DNA from: Verrucomicrobiota bacterium
GTDB lineage: Bacteria; Verrucomicrobiota; Verrucomicrobiia; Limisphaerales; UBA9464
NCBI GenBank assembly: GCA_016871615.1
Contig: VHCX01000007.1
Coordinates: 1-64,000, forward strand
Direction: 5' to 3'
Length of the DNA stretch: 64,000 bases
Within the stretch, counting starts at the first letter, position 1. Each line of letters starts with the position of its first letter. Positions 24,791 to 33,190 of the stretch are shown here, piece after piece. The position numbers and the translations under genes were made by a program. The notes under the pieces are model-generated. The model had not been told where the DNA came from and searched no databases. It saw only the letters and a list, made by a program, of their open reading frames with translations.

Positions 24791-25122
24791 GGGTCAGTGG
24801 GTTGGACGATGCTGGATGGATCGAGGATGGGTTATTGAGGGTCCGTCCCGGTCCGGGTCCTCCCACCGGATCGGAACGAAAGTGCGTCCGCTCGGGCGGG
24901 ACGACCGGTCGACGACGTGCCACCGGCCAAACGGCACGGAGGACGGGGTGTCGATGGAATGGATCGGGTTTGCACGGATCGCCGCGGCGATTCCGACGGT
25001 CTCCGGCCGCGAGGGCCGGCGCCGCCGACAGGACCCCAATGAAACCACCGGCGGCCGCCGGATCAAGGAGCAACCGGCCGGCCCGGCCGGACGGTCGGCG
25101 TTTCGTCTGGAAGGTCGCGCGT
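24791..25122. other. 332-bp gap between mraY and the LysM gene (no murD)
   Basis: This is the longest hole inside the otherwise tightly packed dcw cluster. None of the ORFs across it resembles MurD or any other family, and no remnant of a Mur ligase (GTNGKTT, DNPR, GKG) is visible on either strand. It may hold an internal minus-strand promoter for the LysM-ftsW-murG-...-ftsZ part, but I could not identify clear boxes. Confidence 0.6.
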
Positions 25123-26247
25123 TCATCGGATCTTCAGGGTGCTCAGGGCCACCACCGCGCAGAGGATCCCGGCGATGTAGAAGCGGGTGACGATCTTGGA
25201 CTCCTTCCAGCCCAGCTTCTGGAAATGGTGGTGGAGCGGCGCCATGAGGAAGATCCGCCGGCCCTCGCCGGTGGTGCGCCTCGTGTACTTGAACCAGCCC
25301 ACCTGCAGCATCACGCTGCCGGCCTCGGCGACGAAGACCGCCCCGGCGATCGGCAGCACCAGCGGTTGGTGGATGAGCACCGCCATGAGCCCGAGCGCCC
25401 CGCCGAGCGCGAGCGATCCGGTGTCGCCCATGAACACCTCGGCCGGGTGGCAGTTGAACCAGAGGAACCCGAGCGAGGCCCCGATCAGGGCCGCACAGAC
25501 GACCGTCAGCTCGCTGGCTCCGCGCACATGGGGGATCTGCAGGTAGGTGGCCAGCTTCACGTTGTCGGCCAGGTAGGTGAGGATCAGCATCACCATGGCC
25601 ACGATGAGCGTGCAACCGATGGCCAGTCCGTCCATGCCGTCGGTCAGGTTCACCGCGTTGGAGCTGCCGACGAGCGTCAGCGCCACCAGCGGGATTCCGA
25701 TCCATGGCACGGCGCTGAGCACGGGATCCTTGAAGAAGGGGATCTGGATTTCCGTCACGAGGGCCCGCGTCGAGGGCAGTTGCCACAGGTAGATGCCCAC
25801 GACGACGGCAAGCAGGCCTTGGACGATCCACTTGACCCTGGATTTCGCCCCGGCGGCGTCCTGGCGGGTCACCTTCAGCCAGTCGTCGTAGAAGCCGAGG
25901 AAGGCCAGCACCATCACGGAAAGCATCGTCAGCACCACCAGGGCGTTGGGCTTGGCCCAGAGCAGGACCGAGATGTCGAGGACCAGGAGGATCAGCACCC
26001 CGCCCATCGTCGGGGTGCCGCGCTTGGCGAGGTCGGCCGCCGCCGCGGTGGCGTCACCCGGGTTGCGCACGTCCTTGGGCTGGTAGTCCTGCCGGAACCG
26101 GAGGTTCCTGAGGCCCTCGATCACCCGGGGTCCGAGGAGCCAGCTCAGCACCAGCGCGGTCATCGCCGCGCCGGCGCTTCGGAAGGTGACGTACTTGAAC
26201 ACCGTCCAGGGGACCGTCGGGAACAGTTCTGGGAGCTTGTAGAGCAT
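25123..26247 (-). CDS. mraY: Phospho-N-acetylmuramoyl-pentapeptide transferase
   Basis: A 374-residue, ten-TM enzyme that moves phospho-MurNAc-pentapeptide from UDP to undecaprenyl phosphate, giving lipid I. Signature motifs: KRGTPTMGG, FLGFYDDWLKV (the Asp pair), SSNAVNLTDGMDGLA, FMGDTGSLALGG and MAPLHHHFQKLGW. All catalytic aspartates and the HHH motif are intact, so the lipid step should work. It starts 7 bp after the murF stop. Confidence 0.96.
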   Translation of the reverse strand: MLYKLPELFPTVPWTVFKYVTFRSAGAAMTALVLSWLLGPRVIEGLRNLRFRQDYQPKDVRNPGDATAAAADLAKRGTPTMGGVLILLVLDISVLLWAKPNALVVLTMLSVMVLAFLGFYDDWLKVTRQDAAGAKSRVKWIVQGLLAVVVGIYLWQLPSTRALVTEIQIPFFKDPVLSAVPWIGIPLVALTLVGSSNAVNLTDGMDGLAIGCTLIVAMVMLILTYLADNVKLATYLQIPHVRGASELTVVCAALIGASLGFLWFNCHPAEVFMGDTGSLALGGALGLMAVLIHQPLVLPIAGAVFVAEAGSVMLQVGWFKYTRRTTGEGRRIFLMAPLHHHFQKLGWKESKIVTRFYIAGILCAVVALSTLKIR

Positions 26248-26254
26248 GTCGCGA

Positions 26255-27658
26255 TCAGCCGGGGATGTGGGTTCCGGACGGCTCGACGGCCAGCGACTCG
26301 ATCAGCCGCTCGATCCGGCTGCTGCGCGAGGCCTTGGCCAGCAGGCAGTCGCCGGGGTGGATCATCGGGCGCAGCGCCGGCACCGCGCTCTCGACGTCGG
26401 GGAAGCACAGCACCCGACCGCTGTCCCCGGCCCCGGAGGCGGTGTGGGCCGCCTGTCGGCCGACGCACACGAGGAGATCGATCCCCAGCCGGCGTGCCTC
26501 CGCGCCGACCTCGCGGTGGGCCTCGGCCGTGTGGCCCCCGAGTTCGGCCATGTCGCCGATGACGGCGATCCGCCGGCCCTCGCAGGGGAGGTCGGCCAGG
26601 GTCCGGAGCGAGGCCAGCGTCGAGTCGGCGTTGGCGTTGTAGGTGTCGTCGAGCCAGCGGACTCCGCGGCGCTCGGACCACTGCAGCCGCTGGCGGGCAC
26701 CGCGGAACCCGCGCAGCGCCTCCCGGGCGGCCTCCGGATCGACGCCCATGGACGCGGCGACGGCGAGGGCCAGGATTGCGTTCGAGACCATGTGGCGGCC
26801 CGGCACGCCCAGCGCGTAGTCGCCGCTCCAACACGGGTCCGGCGCCGTGAGCCCGAAGCGCGTGGCCTCCCAGTCCGACCCGAGCAGGCGTGCGCTCCAG
26901 TCGTTGCCGGCACCGAAACCACACCGCACCACCCGGGCCGGCGTGCGACCGGCCAGTCGTGCGGCCGCCGGGCAGTCGCCGTTGAGGAAGAGGGTGCCGG
27001 TCACGGGCAGGGCGCGGGCCAGCGCGCTCTCCTCCTCGAGCACCCCCTCGACGTCGCCGAAGTGCTCGAGGTGCTCCCGCCCGATCTGCGGGACGACCCC
27101 GATGTACGGCGAGATCAGACGGACCAGCGGGGCCAGTTCGCCCGGATGGTTGGTCCCGGCCTCGAGCACGGCCACCTCGTGCGAGGCGTCGACGGCCAGG
27201 AGGCTGAGCGGCACGCCGATGTCGTTGTTGAAGCTCGCCTCGGAACGGAGCGTGCGGAAGCGGGTCGACAGCACGGTGGCCAGCAGCTCCTTGGTGGTCG
27301 TCTTGCCGTTGGATCCGGCGACGCAGACCAACGGGATGCCGAGGCCCGACCGGTGGGCGGCGGCCAGGTCCGCCAGCGCGGTGCGCGTGTCCCGGACGTG
27401 CACGGACGGCATGCCCTCCGGAATCCCGCCCGGGCTTCTGGCGCAGACCAGGACGGCGGCCGCCGTCGACGCGAGGACGGGATCGCCGAGGAAGTCGTGC
27501 CCGTCGAAGCGTTCCCCGCGCAGGGCCACGAAGAGCTGCCCCGGCCCCAGCCGCCGCGAGTCGGTGCAGACGCCGGCGACCCGGACCCCGCCCGCCGTGG
27601 CGGGATGCACCACGCCGTGCGTGGCCTCGGCGATCCTCTGGAGCGTGAGGGGTTGCAT
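26255..27658 (-). CDS. murF: UDP-MurNAc-tripeptide--D-Ala-D-Ala ligase
   Basis: A 467-residue Mur ligase adding D-Ala-D-Ala to the UDP-MurNAc-tripeptide. N-terminal domain: VCTDSRRLGPGQLFVALRGERFDGHDF. Central domain: VCVAGSNGKTTTKELLATVLS (P-loop), FNNDIGVPLSLL, AVLEAGTNHPGEL. C-terminal domain: LDDTYNANADSTLASL. Near REHLEHFGDVEGVLEEES the lysine that most MurF proteins have after this helix is Glu; I believe related Verrucomicrobia share this, but cannot confirm. ATG 27658 overlaps the stop of the SIMPL gene by one base (TGATG). Unlike the murE relative two genes upstream, this ligase looks functional. Confidence 0.93.
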   Translation of the reverse strand: MQPLTLQRIAEATHGVVHPATAGGVRVAGVCTDSRRLGPGQLFVALRGERFDGHDFLGDPVLASTAAAVLVCARSPGGIPEGMPSVHVRDTRTALADLAAAHRSGLGIPLVCVAGSNGKTTTKELLATVLSTRFRTLRSEASFNNDIGVPLSLLAVDASHEVAVLEAGTNHPGELAPLVRLISPYIGVVPQIGREHLEHFGDVEGVLEEESALARALPVTGTLFLNGDCPAAARLAGRTPARVVRCGFGAGNDWSARLLGSDWEATRFGLTAPDPCWSGDYALGVPGRHMVSNAILALAVAASMGVDPEAAREALRGFRGARQRLQWSERRGVRWLDDTYNANADSTLASLRTLADLPCEGRRIAVIGDMAELGGHTAEAHREVGAEARRLGIDLLVCVGRQAAHTASGAGDSGRVLCFPDVESAVPALRPMIHPGDCLLAKASRSSRIERLIESLAVEPSGTHIPG

Positions 27659-28416
27659 CAGTCGAGGGCGTAGGTCGCGTTGACCACGGCGGTGACGGTC
27701 TTCTCGCGGGAGGTCGTGTCGTTCATCCCGTCCCAGGTGTTCTGCGTCGAGTGGAGCGGGGTGATCTGGAAGACCCCCATCTTGGCCGAGCGCATCCGCG
27801 CGATGCGCCGCCCGCCCGGCGAGACGATCTGCTCGGCCCGGGCGAGGGCGTCCCGGGAGGCGTCGGCCAGCATCTCTATCTTGGCCTCGCCCGCCTTGGT
27901 CCAGATGAACTCGGGCGAGCCCGCCGTGAACTCGATGCCCTGCGTGACGAGCTGGGGGGCCTTGGCGTCCATCGCCAGGACCGTGTCGATGTCGCCCGAA
28001 CGGACCTCGACCGTGCGGCCCAGGCGGAACCTGGAGGACGGGGCCTCGGTCCCGTCGTCGTCGCCGCCGCCGTCGGCGGCGGGCTGCCTGCCCGCGCGGA
28101 CCTGGATGCGCTGGATGGCGATCGGGTGGAAGTGCGTGTTGGTGACACCCTGAGCCGCGAGGAAGTCCCGGGTCGTGGATTCCTGGCGGGCCAGCAGCGC
28201 CTGGGCCTCCAGCAGCGTGGCGCTCTCGACGGTGATCGTTCCGCGCCAGACCACGAGGTCGGACTGCACGTTGCGACGGGCCGAGCCGGTGACGCTGATC
28301 GACTCGGCGTCGGCGACCTTCAGCCAGGTGCGCGTGAGCACCAGCGACGAGAGCACGAGTCCGGCGGCCAGGAACAGGCCGGCGAGCACGCCGAGAAGGT
28401 GTGGTCGGTGCGGCAT
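27658..28416 (-). CDS. SIMPL-domain (DUF541) exported protein inserted between murE-like and murF
   Basis: A 252-residue protein. I chose ATG 28416 because it gives one N-terminal TM or uncleaved signal (LLGVLAGLFLAAGLVLSSLVL), and it lies 2 bp past the murE-like stop. The rest is a SIMPL/DUF541 domain: ISVTGSARRNVQSDLVVWRGTITVE, a repeated beta-alpha layout, FRLGRTVEVRSGDID, GIEFTAGSPEFIWT, AKIEMLADASRDALARAEQI and a C-terminal VTAVVNATYALD. Related periplasmic proteins have been reported to form oligomers or channels, but function is not established. It has a Gly/Asp-rich loop (ADGGGDDDGTE) after the first repeat. A SIMPL gene is not a usual dcw member. Tight coupling on both sides suggests co-expression with wall genes. 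Confidence 0.8.
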   Translation of the reverse strand: MPHRPHLLGVLAGLFLAAGLVLSSLVLTRTWLKVADAESISVTGSARRNVQSDLVVWRGTITVESATLLEAQALLARQESTTRDFLAAQGVTNTHFHPIAIQRIQVRAGRQPAADGGGDDDGTEAPSSRFRLGRTVEVRSGDIDTVLAMDAKAPQLVTQGIEFTAGSPEFIWTKAGEAKIEMLADASRDALARAEQIVSPGGRRIARMRSAKMGVFQITPLHSTQNTWDGMNDTTSREKTVTAVVNATYALD

Positions 28417-28418
28417 GG

Positions 28419-29663
28419 TCACAGCGAGTCCCCCACCCATCCGCGTGCGGCCAGCGCCTCGCGGGCATGCCCGCGGTCGTCCCACGGGATGACCGACCCC
28501 AGGACCTCCTGGAATGGCAGTCCGCCCTTGCCGGCGATGAGCACCACGTCGTCCGCGCGGGCGTCCCGCACCGCCGTGCGGATGGCCAGGTGGCGGTCCG
28601 GTTCGCCACTTGACGCGCCGCCATGGCCACGCTGGAGATCGGCGAGGATGTCGCCGACCGTCGCGTGGCCCGGGTTGTCCGACGTGAAGATGACCTCGTC
28701 GGCCCCCCGGGCGGCGTCCCCCAGCGCGGCCCGTTCGGTGGACCCGGTGTTCCCACGGATCCCGGTCACCAGCAGGACCCGTCGTCCGCCGAGGGTGCGC
28801 GCCTCGGCGATGAGGTCCCGGAGATCGTCGGGGGAGGCGGCGCGATCGACGAACACGCCGAACGGCTGGCCGGCCTGGACAGGCTCCAGCAGACCCTGGG
28901 GTGGCTCAAGCAGGGGCAGCGCCCCCAGGGTGAGGGGGATCGGGCAGCCGGCGGCCAGCGCGACCTCGAGTGCGGCCTCGAGCCCCTTCAGGTTGGAGCC
29001 GCCGACGATCGGCAGGTGGGCCGTCCTCGGCGGCCTCCCGGGCAGCCCGAGGACCTCCAGGCGGGTCCCCTTCCAGTGCAGGGCCAGCGCCTCGACCCGA
29101 ACCCGGATCCTGGTCGGGGTCCCGAGTCGGGCGCGCGGGCTGGCCTGCCCGATCAGGGCGCGGATCTCGGCGTCCTCCTCGACGACCAGGCAGTCGCCGC
29201 CGCACCGGACATGGCTGGCCAAGAGGCGCGCCCACTCCAGGGCCTCCTCGCGCACCGGTCGATGCGGGAAGAGCCGGTCGGCGATCCGTCCGCCCTCCGG
29301 GGTGATCAGCGCCGGACGCCTCCCGGCGTGGGCGAGCAGCCCGTGCAGCAGGGCCGCCGTCGCCGCCGACACCCGGCCCTCCCGCGGGATGCGGCAGAGG
29401 TCCAGGCGCTCGAGCGGATGCCCCGCCGGGCCCGGGCCGACCCCGCCGGCGTGGGCGATGTCCGGCGCGGCGGTCGGCCGCAGCCGCCCGGTCGGGGGTG
29501 CCTGACGGAGGGAGCTCTGCCGTTGCCGCCGTCCGCCCGTCTCGCAGCCGGTGGTGGACGGCCCGAAGGCCTTCGGGCGCGCCGACGGCGTGCCCTCGTC
29601 GCGGGCGGTCGGCCGCGGACCGGCCGCGGTGCCGGGGATCCTGGACACGTCGATGGGAGGCAT
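28419..29663 (-). CDS. Degenerate MurE-like ligase without P-loop
   Basis: A 414-residue protein in the murE position, 2 bp after the ftsI stop (TGAGCATG). The C-terminal domain is clearly MurE-derived: FGVFVDRAASPDDLRDLI (normally VDYAHTPDSL), ADEVIFTSDNPGHATVGDILADL (normally DNPR), DRHLAIRTAV, and DDVVLIAGKGGLPFQEV (normally AGKGHE). In the central domain the ATP loop GTNGKTT is replaced by RIPREGRVSA, while the flanking helix ATAALLHGLLAHAGRRPALI still aligns. The catalytic-centre block with HxDYHG is gone. The N-terminal UDP-binding domain is replaced by ~110 Pro/Arg-rich residues. It has no stop or frameshift, so it is maintained as an ORF. As a ligase it should be inactive. GTG start codons near the middle with a GGGAGGG ribosome-site-like stretch could give a ~300-residue form. 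Confidence 0.75.
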   Translation of the reverse strand: MPPIDVSRIPGTAAGPRPTARDEGTPSARPKAFGPSTTGCETGGRRQRQSSLRQAPPTGRLRPTAAPDIAHAGGVGPGPAGHPLERLDLCRIPREGRVSAATAALLHGLLAHAGRRPALITPEGGRIADRLFPHRPVREEALEWARLLASHVRCGGDCLVVEEDAEIRALIGQASPRARLGTPTRIRVRVEALALHWKGTRLEVLGLPGRPPRTAHLPIVGGSNLKGLEAALEVALAAGCPIPLTLGALPLLEPPQGLLEPVQAGQPFGVFVDRAASPDDLRDLIAEARTLGGRRVLLVTGIRGNTGSTERAALGDAARGADEVIFTSDNPGHATVGDILADLQRGHGGASSGEPDRHLAIRTAVRDARADDVVLIAGKGGLPFQEVLGSVIPWDDRGHAREALAARGWVGDSL

Positions 29664-29665
29664 GC

Positions 29666-31834
29666 TCACGGGCGCGGGGCGTGGCCCCCCGGACCGGCGG
29701 CGAGGGTGTTCACCGTGGCCGTCGGGGAGGGGGGAATCGTCAGGTAGCTGGCCGTCTCGCGGACGATCTCCTTGAAGACGGGCACGCAGGCGGCGCCGTA
29801 GGCGGCACGTCCGTCGGTGCCGGTGGGCTCGTCGGCGCAGACCAGCAGGCAGACCTGCGGGTTCTCGGCCGGGAGGAAGCCGACGAAGGTGCTGAAATGC
29901 GCCGTGATCCCGGCGGCCATGTGGGCCTTGGTCATCTTGTTGGCCGTCCCGGTCTTGCCGGCGACGGTGTAGTCCGCCAGCGCCGCGTCCTTGCCCGTGC
30001 CCTTCGGCCCCACCACGGCCGTCATCAGCCGGATCAGGTGCCGCGCCGTCTCCGGGGCGACCACCCGGCCCACCTGCCGGGGCGCCAGGTTGCGGATGAC
30101 GCCGCCGGAAGGCGTCTCGACCGACGCCACGAGCATCGGTTCCATGAGGATCCCGTCGTTGGCGACCGCCGCGTAGGCCATGGCGATCTGCAATGGCGAG
30201 GTGTAGATGCCGTAGCCGTAGGAGAGGATGAGCTGCGTCCCCAGGCCCTCCCACGCCGGGATTCGGGGGTTCTGCTCGCCCCCGCACAGGATTCCGCTCC
30301 GGCGCAGCAGGCCGAAGGCGTCCGCGTACCGCACCAGCGCGGTGCCGCGCGGGGGCGCCGCCGGATCCCACAGGGCGTATCCCAGCTTCGCCGCGCCGAC
30401 GTTGGACGAGGCGGCGAAGGCCTCCTCGAGGGTCACCGTATGCAGCTTGTGTCCCCGGGCGTCGGCGATGGGCTTGCGGCGGCCGGCCGGCGGGTGCCAG
30501 AGGCCGCCCTCGCAGTCGATCCGCGAATCGGGTCTGAGATGGCGGCCGGCCAGCGCCTCGAAGGCGGCGGAGTAGGTCACCAGCTTGAAGGTGGAACCGG
30601 GCTCGACCAGCTCGGAGACGGCATGGTTGCGGCGCCTCGGCCGGACCGGGCCGCCCTTGGGGACCGGTGCGCCGGGCTGGACCGGCGGGATGTACTCCGG
30701 GTCGGTGGCGTTGGCCAGGGCCAGGATCTCGCCCGTCGCGGGCCGGACGAGGATCGCCGACATCCAGTTCGGCTTCAGCCGTCCCATGGCCTTATGCAAC
30801 GCGTTCTCGGCGACATACTGGAGGTTCGCGTCGAGGGTCAGGCGCACGTTGGCCCCGGGTTGCGGGGGCAGGTCGAGTTCGCGCGAGCCCGCCAGCTCGC
30901 GGCCCTTGCCACGGCGGAGCACCGACTGGCCGGGCACGCCGTGCAGCTCGTCGTCGAACTGCCGCTCGATGCCGTCGGCCCCGCGCACCTCGGCCGGAAG
31001 CTCCCGGGTCCGGACCTGGACGCGCTGGGTCGCGGTGCGGTACTCGACGAGCGGGATCTGCCCGTTGGTCGTCGATCCCAGCACCGGCGCGGCCAGCTCC
31101 CCATGCGGCATGATGCGTCGTTCCACGATCTCCGCGGTGATGCCGTTCTCCCGGACCTCCCTCAATTGGGGTTGGATCCTCTTCAGGGCCTGGGCGATCT
31201 CCCTTCCCTCGCGGCCGATCTCCTTCCGGAAGCGGTACCTGGCCGGCAGGTTCCACCAGGGGATCGGGGCCGCGTTGGTGCGGCGGTGCGCCAGCGCCGC
31301 CGAGGCGGCCAGGAGCCGCTGCTGCTCGGGCGGGCGGAAGGCCTTGAGGTTGGTCTGCACCCGGGTCCACTCCGCGTGGGTCAGGTTGGAGGCGACCAGG
31401 ACGTTCTGGTTGGTGTGGAGGACGTGCACCCACTGCGTGGTCACCAGGCCGGAGGCGTTGGTCGCGGGAAGGGCCTTCCAGCGGAGTTCCGGACGGATCG
31501 TCAGGCGCTCCTCGAGCACGCCGGCCGGGATCGACAGCAGCGGGGCCAGCATCGCCACCAGGTGGGGGGCCTGGTTGCTGACCACGACGGGGTTGCCCCG
31601 CAGGTTGTAGGTGTACTGAGAGAAGACCAGCCGCTCGCCGCGCCGGTCGAGCAGTTCGCCGCGTGGGGCCGGCAGGTACGACACGCGCGCCGGGTTGGCC
31701 CCGAGCGTGTAGCGCGCCGTCTCGGGACGGAACCCTTGAATGTACACCAGGCGGGCGGCGAGTCCGGCGAAGACGGCGCAGCAGATCAGGGTCAGCCCGG
31801 TCAGCGTCCTGTCGGTGGCGATGGGGGCGTTCAT
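29666..31834 (-). CDS. ftsI: Septal class B penicillin-binding protein FtsI (PBP3)
   Basis: A 722-residue transpeptidase. It has one N-terminal TM (LTGLTLICCAVFAGLAARLVYIQG) and a long PBP-dimer/pedestal region (about 45-340) with an insertion relative to E. coli. The transpeptidase domain has the nucleophile motif STFK (in EPGSTFKLVT), SSN (AASSNVGAAK) and KTGT (AGKTGTANK). It crosslinks septal peptidoglycan as partner of FtsW. The extra ~130 residues at roughly 100-240 (WKALPATNASGLV... WWNLPARYRF) make it longer than usual and may be lineage-specific. It begins 9 bp after the ftsL-like stop. Confidence 0.95.
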   Translation of the reverse strand: MNAPIATDRTLTGLTLICCAVFAGLAARLVYIQGFRPETARYTLGANPARVSYLPAPRGELLDRRGERLVFSQYTYNLRGNPVVVSNQAPHLVAMLAPLLSIPAGVLEERLTIRPELRWKALPATNASGLVTTQWVHVLHTNQNVLVASNLTHAEWTRVQTNLKAFRPPEQQRLLAASAALAHRRTNAAPIPWWNLPARYRFRKEIGREGREIAQALKRIQPQLREVRENGITAEIVERRIMPHGELAAPVLGSTTNGQIPLVEYRTATQRVQVRTRELPAEVRGADGIERQFDDELHGVPGQSVLRRGKGRELAGSRELDLPPQPGANVRLTLDANLQYVAENALHKAMGRLKPNWMSAILVRPATGEILALANATDPEYIPPVQPGAPVPKGGPVRPRRRNHAVSELVEPGSTFKLVTYSAAFEALAGRHLRPDSRIDCEGGLWHPPAGRRKPIADARGHKLHTVTLEEAFAASSNVGAAKLGYALWDPAAPPRGTALVRYADAFGLLRRSGILCGGEQNPRIPAWEGLGTQLILSYGYGIYTSPLQIAMAYAAVANDGILMEPMLVASVETPSGGVIRNLAPRQVGRVVAPETARHLIRLMTAVVGPKGTGKDAALADYTVAGKTGTANKMTKAHMAAGITAHFSTFVGFLPAENPQVCLLVCADEPTGTDGRAAYGAACVPVFKEIVRETASYLTIPPSPTATVNTLAAGPGGHAPRP

Positions 31835-31843
31835 GGGAGTCGG

Positions 31844-32233
31844 TCAGTGCGGCAGGGTCGCCAGCGGCGGCGGGGGCGCGACCAGGGGAACCGGGGTGCG
31901 GGTCAGCTCGTGCGACGGCCCGGGTGCGGCGGCCGGATTGGTGACATGGATCACCTGCCGGTAGGCGATGTTGGTCAGCCCGAGCCCCAGCTCGTGGATG
32001 CGGCGCATCAATGCCGGCCGGGTCAGGAGCCTCTCGATGTCCTGCTGGTCCCGGGCGATGGAGCGCTCGAGGGCCGTGCAGTGGGTCCGGATCTGGGAGA
32101 TCCGGTCCTGCAGCCCCTGGTGGGCACGGCTCTGGAGGATCCACAGGAAGCCCAGGGTGCCGATCATCGCCGAGCCGGTCAGCGCCCGGAGGATCGTCCC
32201 CATGCGGATCTCGGAACGCTGCCGGGTGCTCAT
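31844..32233 (-). CDS. ftsL: FtsL-like bitopic division protein
   Basis: A 129-residue protein between rsmH and ftsI, the normal place of ftsL. It has a short basic cytoplasmic segment, one TM (LTGSAMIGTLGFLWILQ), then a coiled coil of ~50 residues (QGLQDRISQIRTHCTALERSIARDQQDIERLL), an RRIHELGLGL segment similar to the end of FtsL/DivIC proteins, and a Pro-rich tail. FtsL sequences are poorly conserved, so the call rests on size, topology and position. The ATG overlaps the rsmH stop (ATGA). Confidence 0.75.
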   Translation of the reverse strand: MSTRQRSEIRMGTILRALTGSAMIGTLGFLWILQSRAHQGLQDRISQIRTHCTALERSIARDQQDIERLLTRPALMRRIHELGLGLTNIAYRQVIHVTNPAAAPGPSHELTRTPVPLVAPPPPLATLPH

Positions 32234-33171
32234 GGTTTCGGGAGGCGTTCGAGCACCCTCAGCCTGGCGCTGCGGGCCCTGGGGTTGGATTCCAGCTCGG
32301 CCGCGCCGGCGACGATGCCCCGGCGGGCCAGTTCGCGTCCCTGGGGAGGCCTCGGGATGCGGAGATGGGGATGGTCGACGGGACCCTCGACATCGTAGTC
32401 GCGGGCCTCGCGCCGCATGAACTCCTTGACCAGGCGGTCCTCCAGGGAGTGGAAGCTGATCACGGCCAGCCGCCCTCCCGGCGCCAGCAGCGGGAAAGCC
32501 CGCTCGAGCCCGTCGCGCACCGAGTCCAGCTCCCGGTTGACGGCGATCCGGAGCGCCTGGAAGCACCGCGTGGCCGGGTGCGTCGGCGACCCGCGACGGG
32601 GGCAGACCCGCTCGATGGACGCCGCCAGTTGGCCGGTGGTGGTGAACGGGCGGTTGCGGCGTTTCTCGACCAGCGTCTGCGCGATGCGCCGCGAGTGGCG
32701 TTCGTCGCCCAGGGTCCAGAACAGGTCGGCCAGCTCCCCGGCGGGAAGCCCGTTGACCAGGTCGGCCGCCGTCGGTCCGCCGCCGGAGGGGTCCATGCGC
32801 ATGTCGAGGGGACCGTCCTGCTGGAAGGAGAAGCCGCGGGCCGGGGTGTCGAGCTGGTGGGAGCTGACCCCGAGGTCGAAGAGGATGCCGTCGAGGGATC
32901 CCGCGCAGATCCAGCGGTCGGCCCCGGCGAAATCGCCCAAGCGGGTCTCCGTGCGGCCCTCGAAGCGGGCCAGGCGGGCCCGAGCCGCCGCGAGCGCCTC
33001 GGGATCGCGGTCGCAGCCGAGCAGGAAGCCGTCGGGGGCGCTGGCCTCGAGAATCGCCTCGGCATGGCCTCCGCCGCCGAGGGTTCCATCCAGGTAGCGT
33101 CCGTGGGCCTTCGGTTGGAGTGCGGTCACCACTTCGTTGAGCAGGACTGGTTGGTGTGAGAACGGGGGCAC
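32230..33171 (-). CDS. rsmH: 16S rRNA (cytosine(1402)-N(4))-methyltransferase
   Basis: A 313-residue SAM-dependent methyltransferase (formerly MraW). Motifs: FSHQPVLLNEVVTAL at the start, the SAM loop YLDGTLGGGGHAEAIL, LFDLGVSSHQLDTPARGFSFQ, GPLDMRMD, DERHSRRIAQTLVE, TRCFQALRIAVNREL, and AVISFHSLEDRLVKEFMR. It methylates C1402 in the ribosomal P site and is a standard second gene of dcw clusters. Here an extra small gene separates it from mraZ. It ends in an ATGA overlap with ftsL. Confidence 0.96.
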   Translation of the reverse strand: MPPFSHQPVLLNEVVTALQPKAHGRYLDGTLGGGGHAEAILEASAPDGFLLGCDRDPEALAAARARLARFEGRTETRLGDFAGADRWICAGSLDGILFDLGVSSHQLDTPARGFSFQQDGPLDMRMDPSGGGPTAADLVNGLPAGELADLFWTLGDERHSRRIAQTLVEKRRNRPFTTTGQLAASIERVCPRRGSPTHPATRCFQALRIAVNRELDSVRDGLERAFPLLAPGGRLAVISFHSLEDRLVKEFMRREARDYDVEGPVDHPHLRIPRPPQGRELARRGIVAGAAELESNPRARSARLRVLERLPKP

Positions 33172-33190
33172 CTGGGGCCTGGGACGGCGG

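Noticed and set aside
28878-28887. Ten-base match GGACAGGCTC inside the murE-like gene
   Set aside because: Only 10 of 12 bases of the dispersed repeat, in coding DNA, so likely chance.
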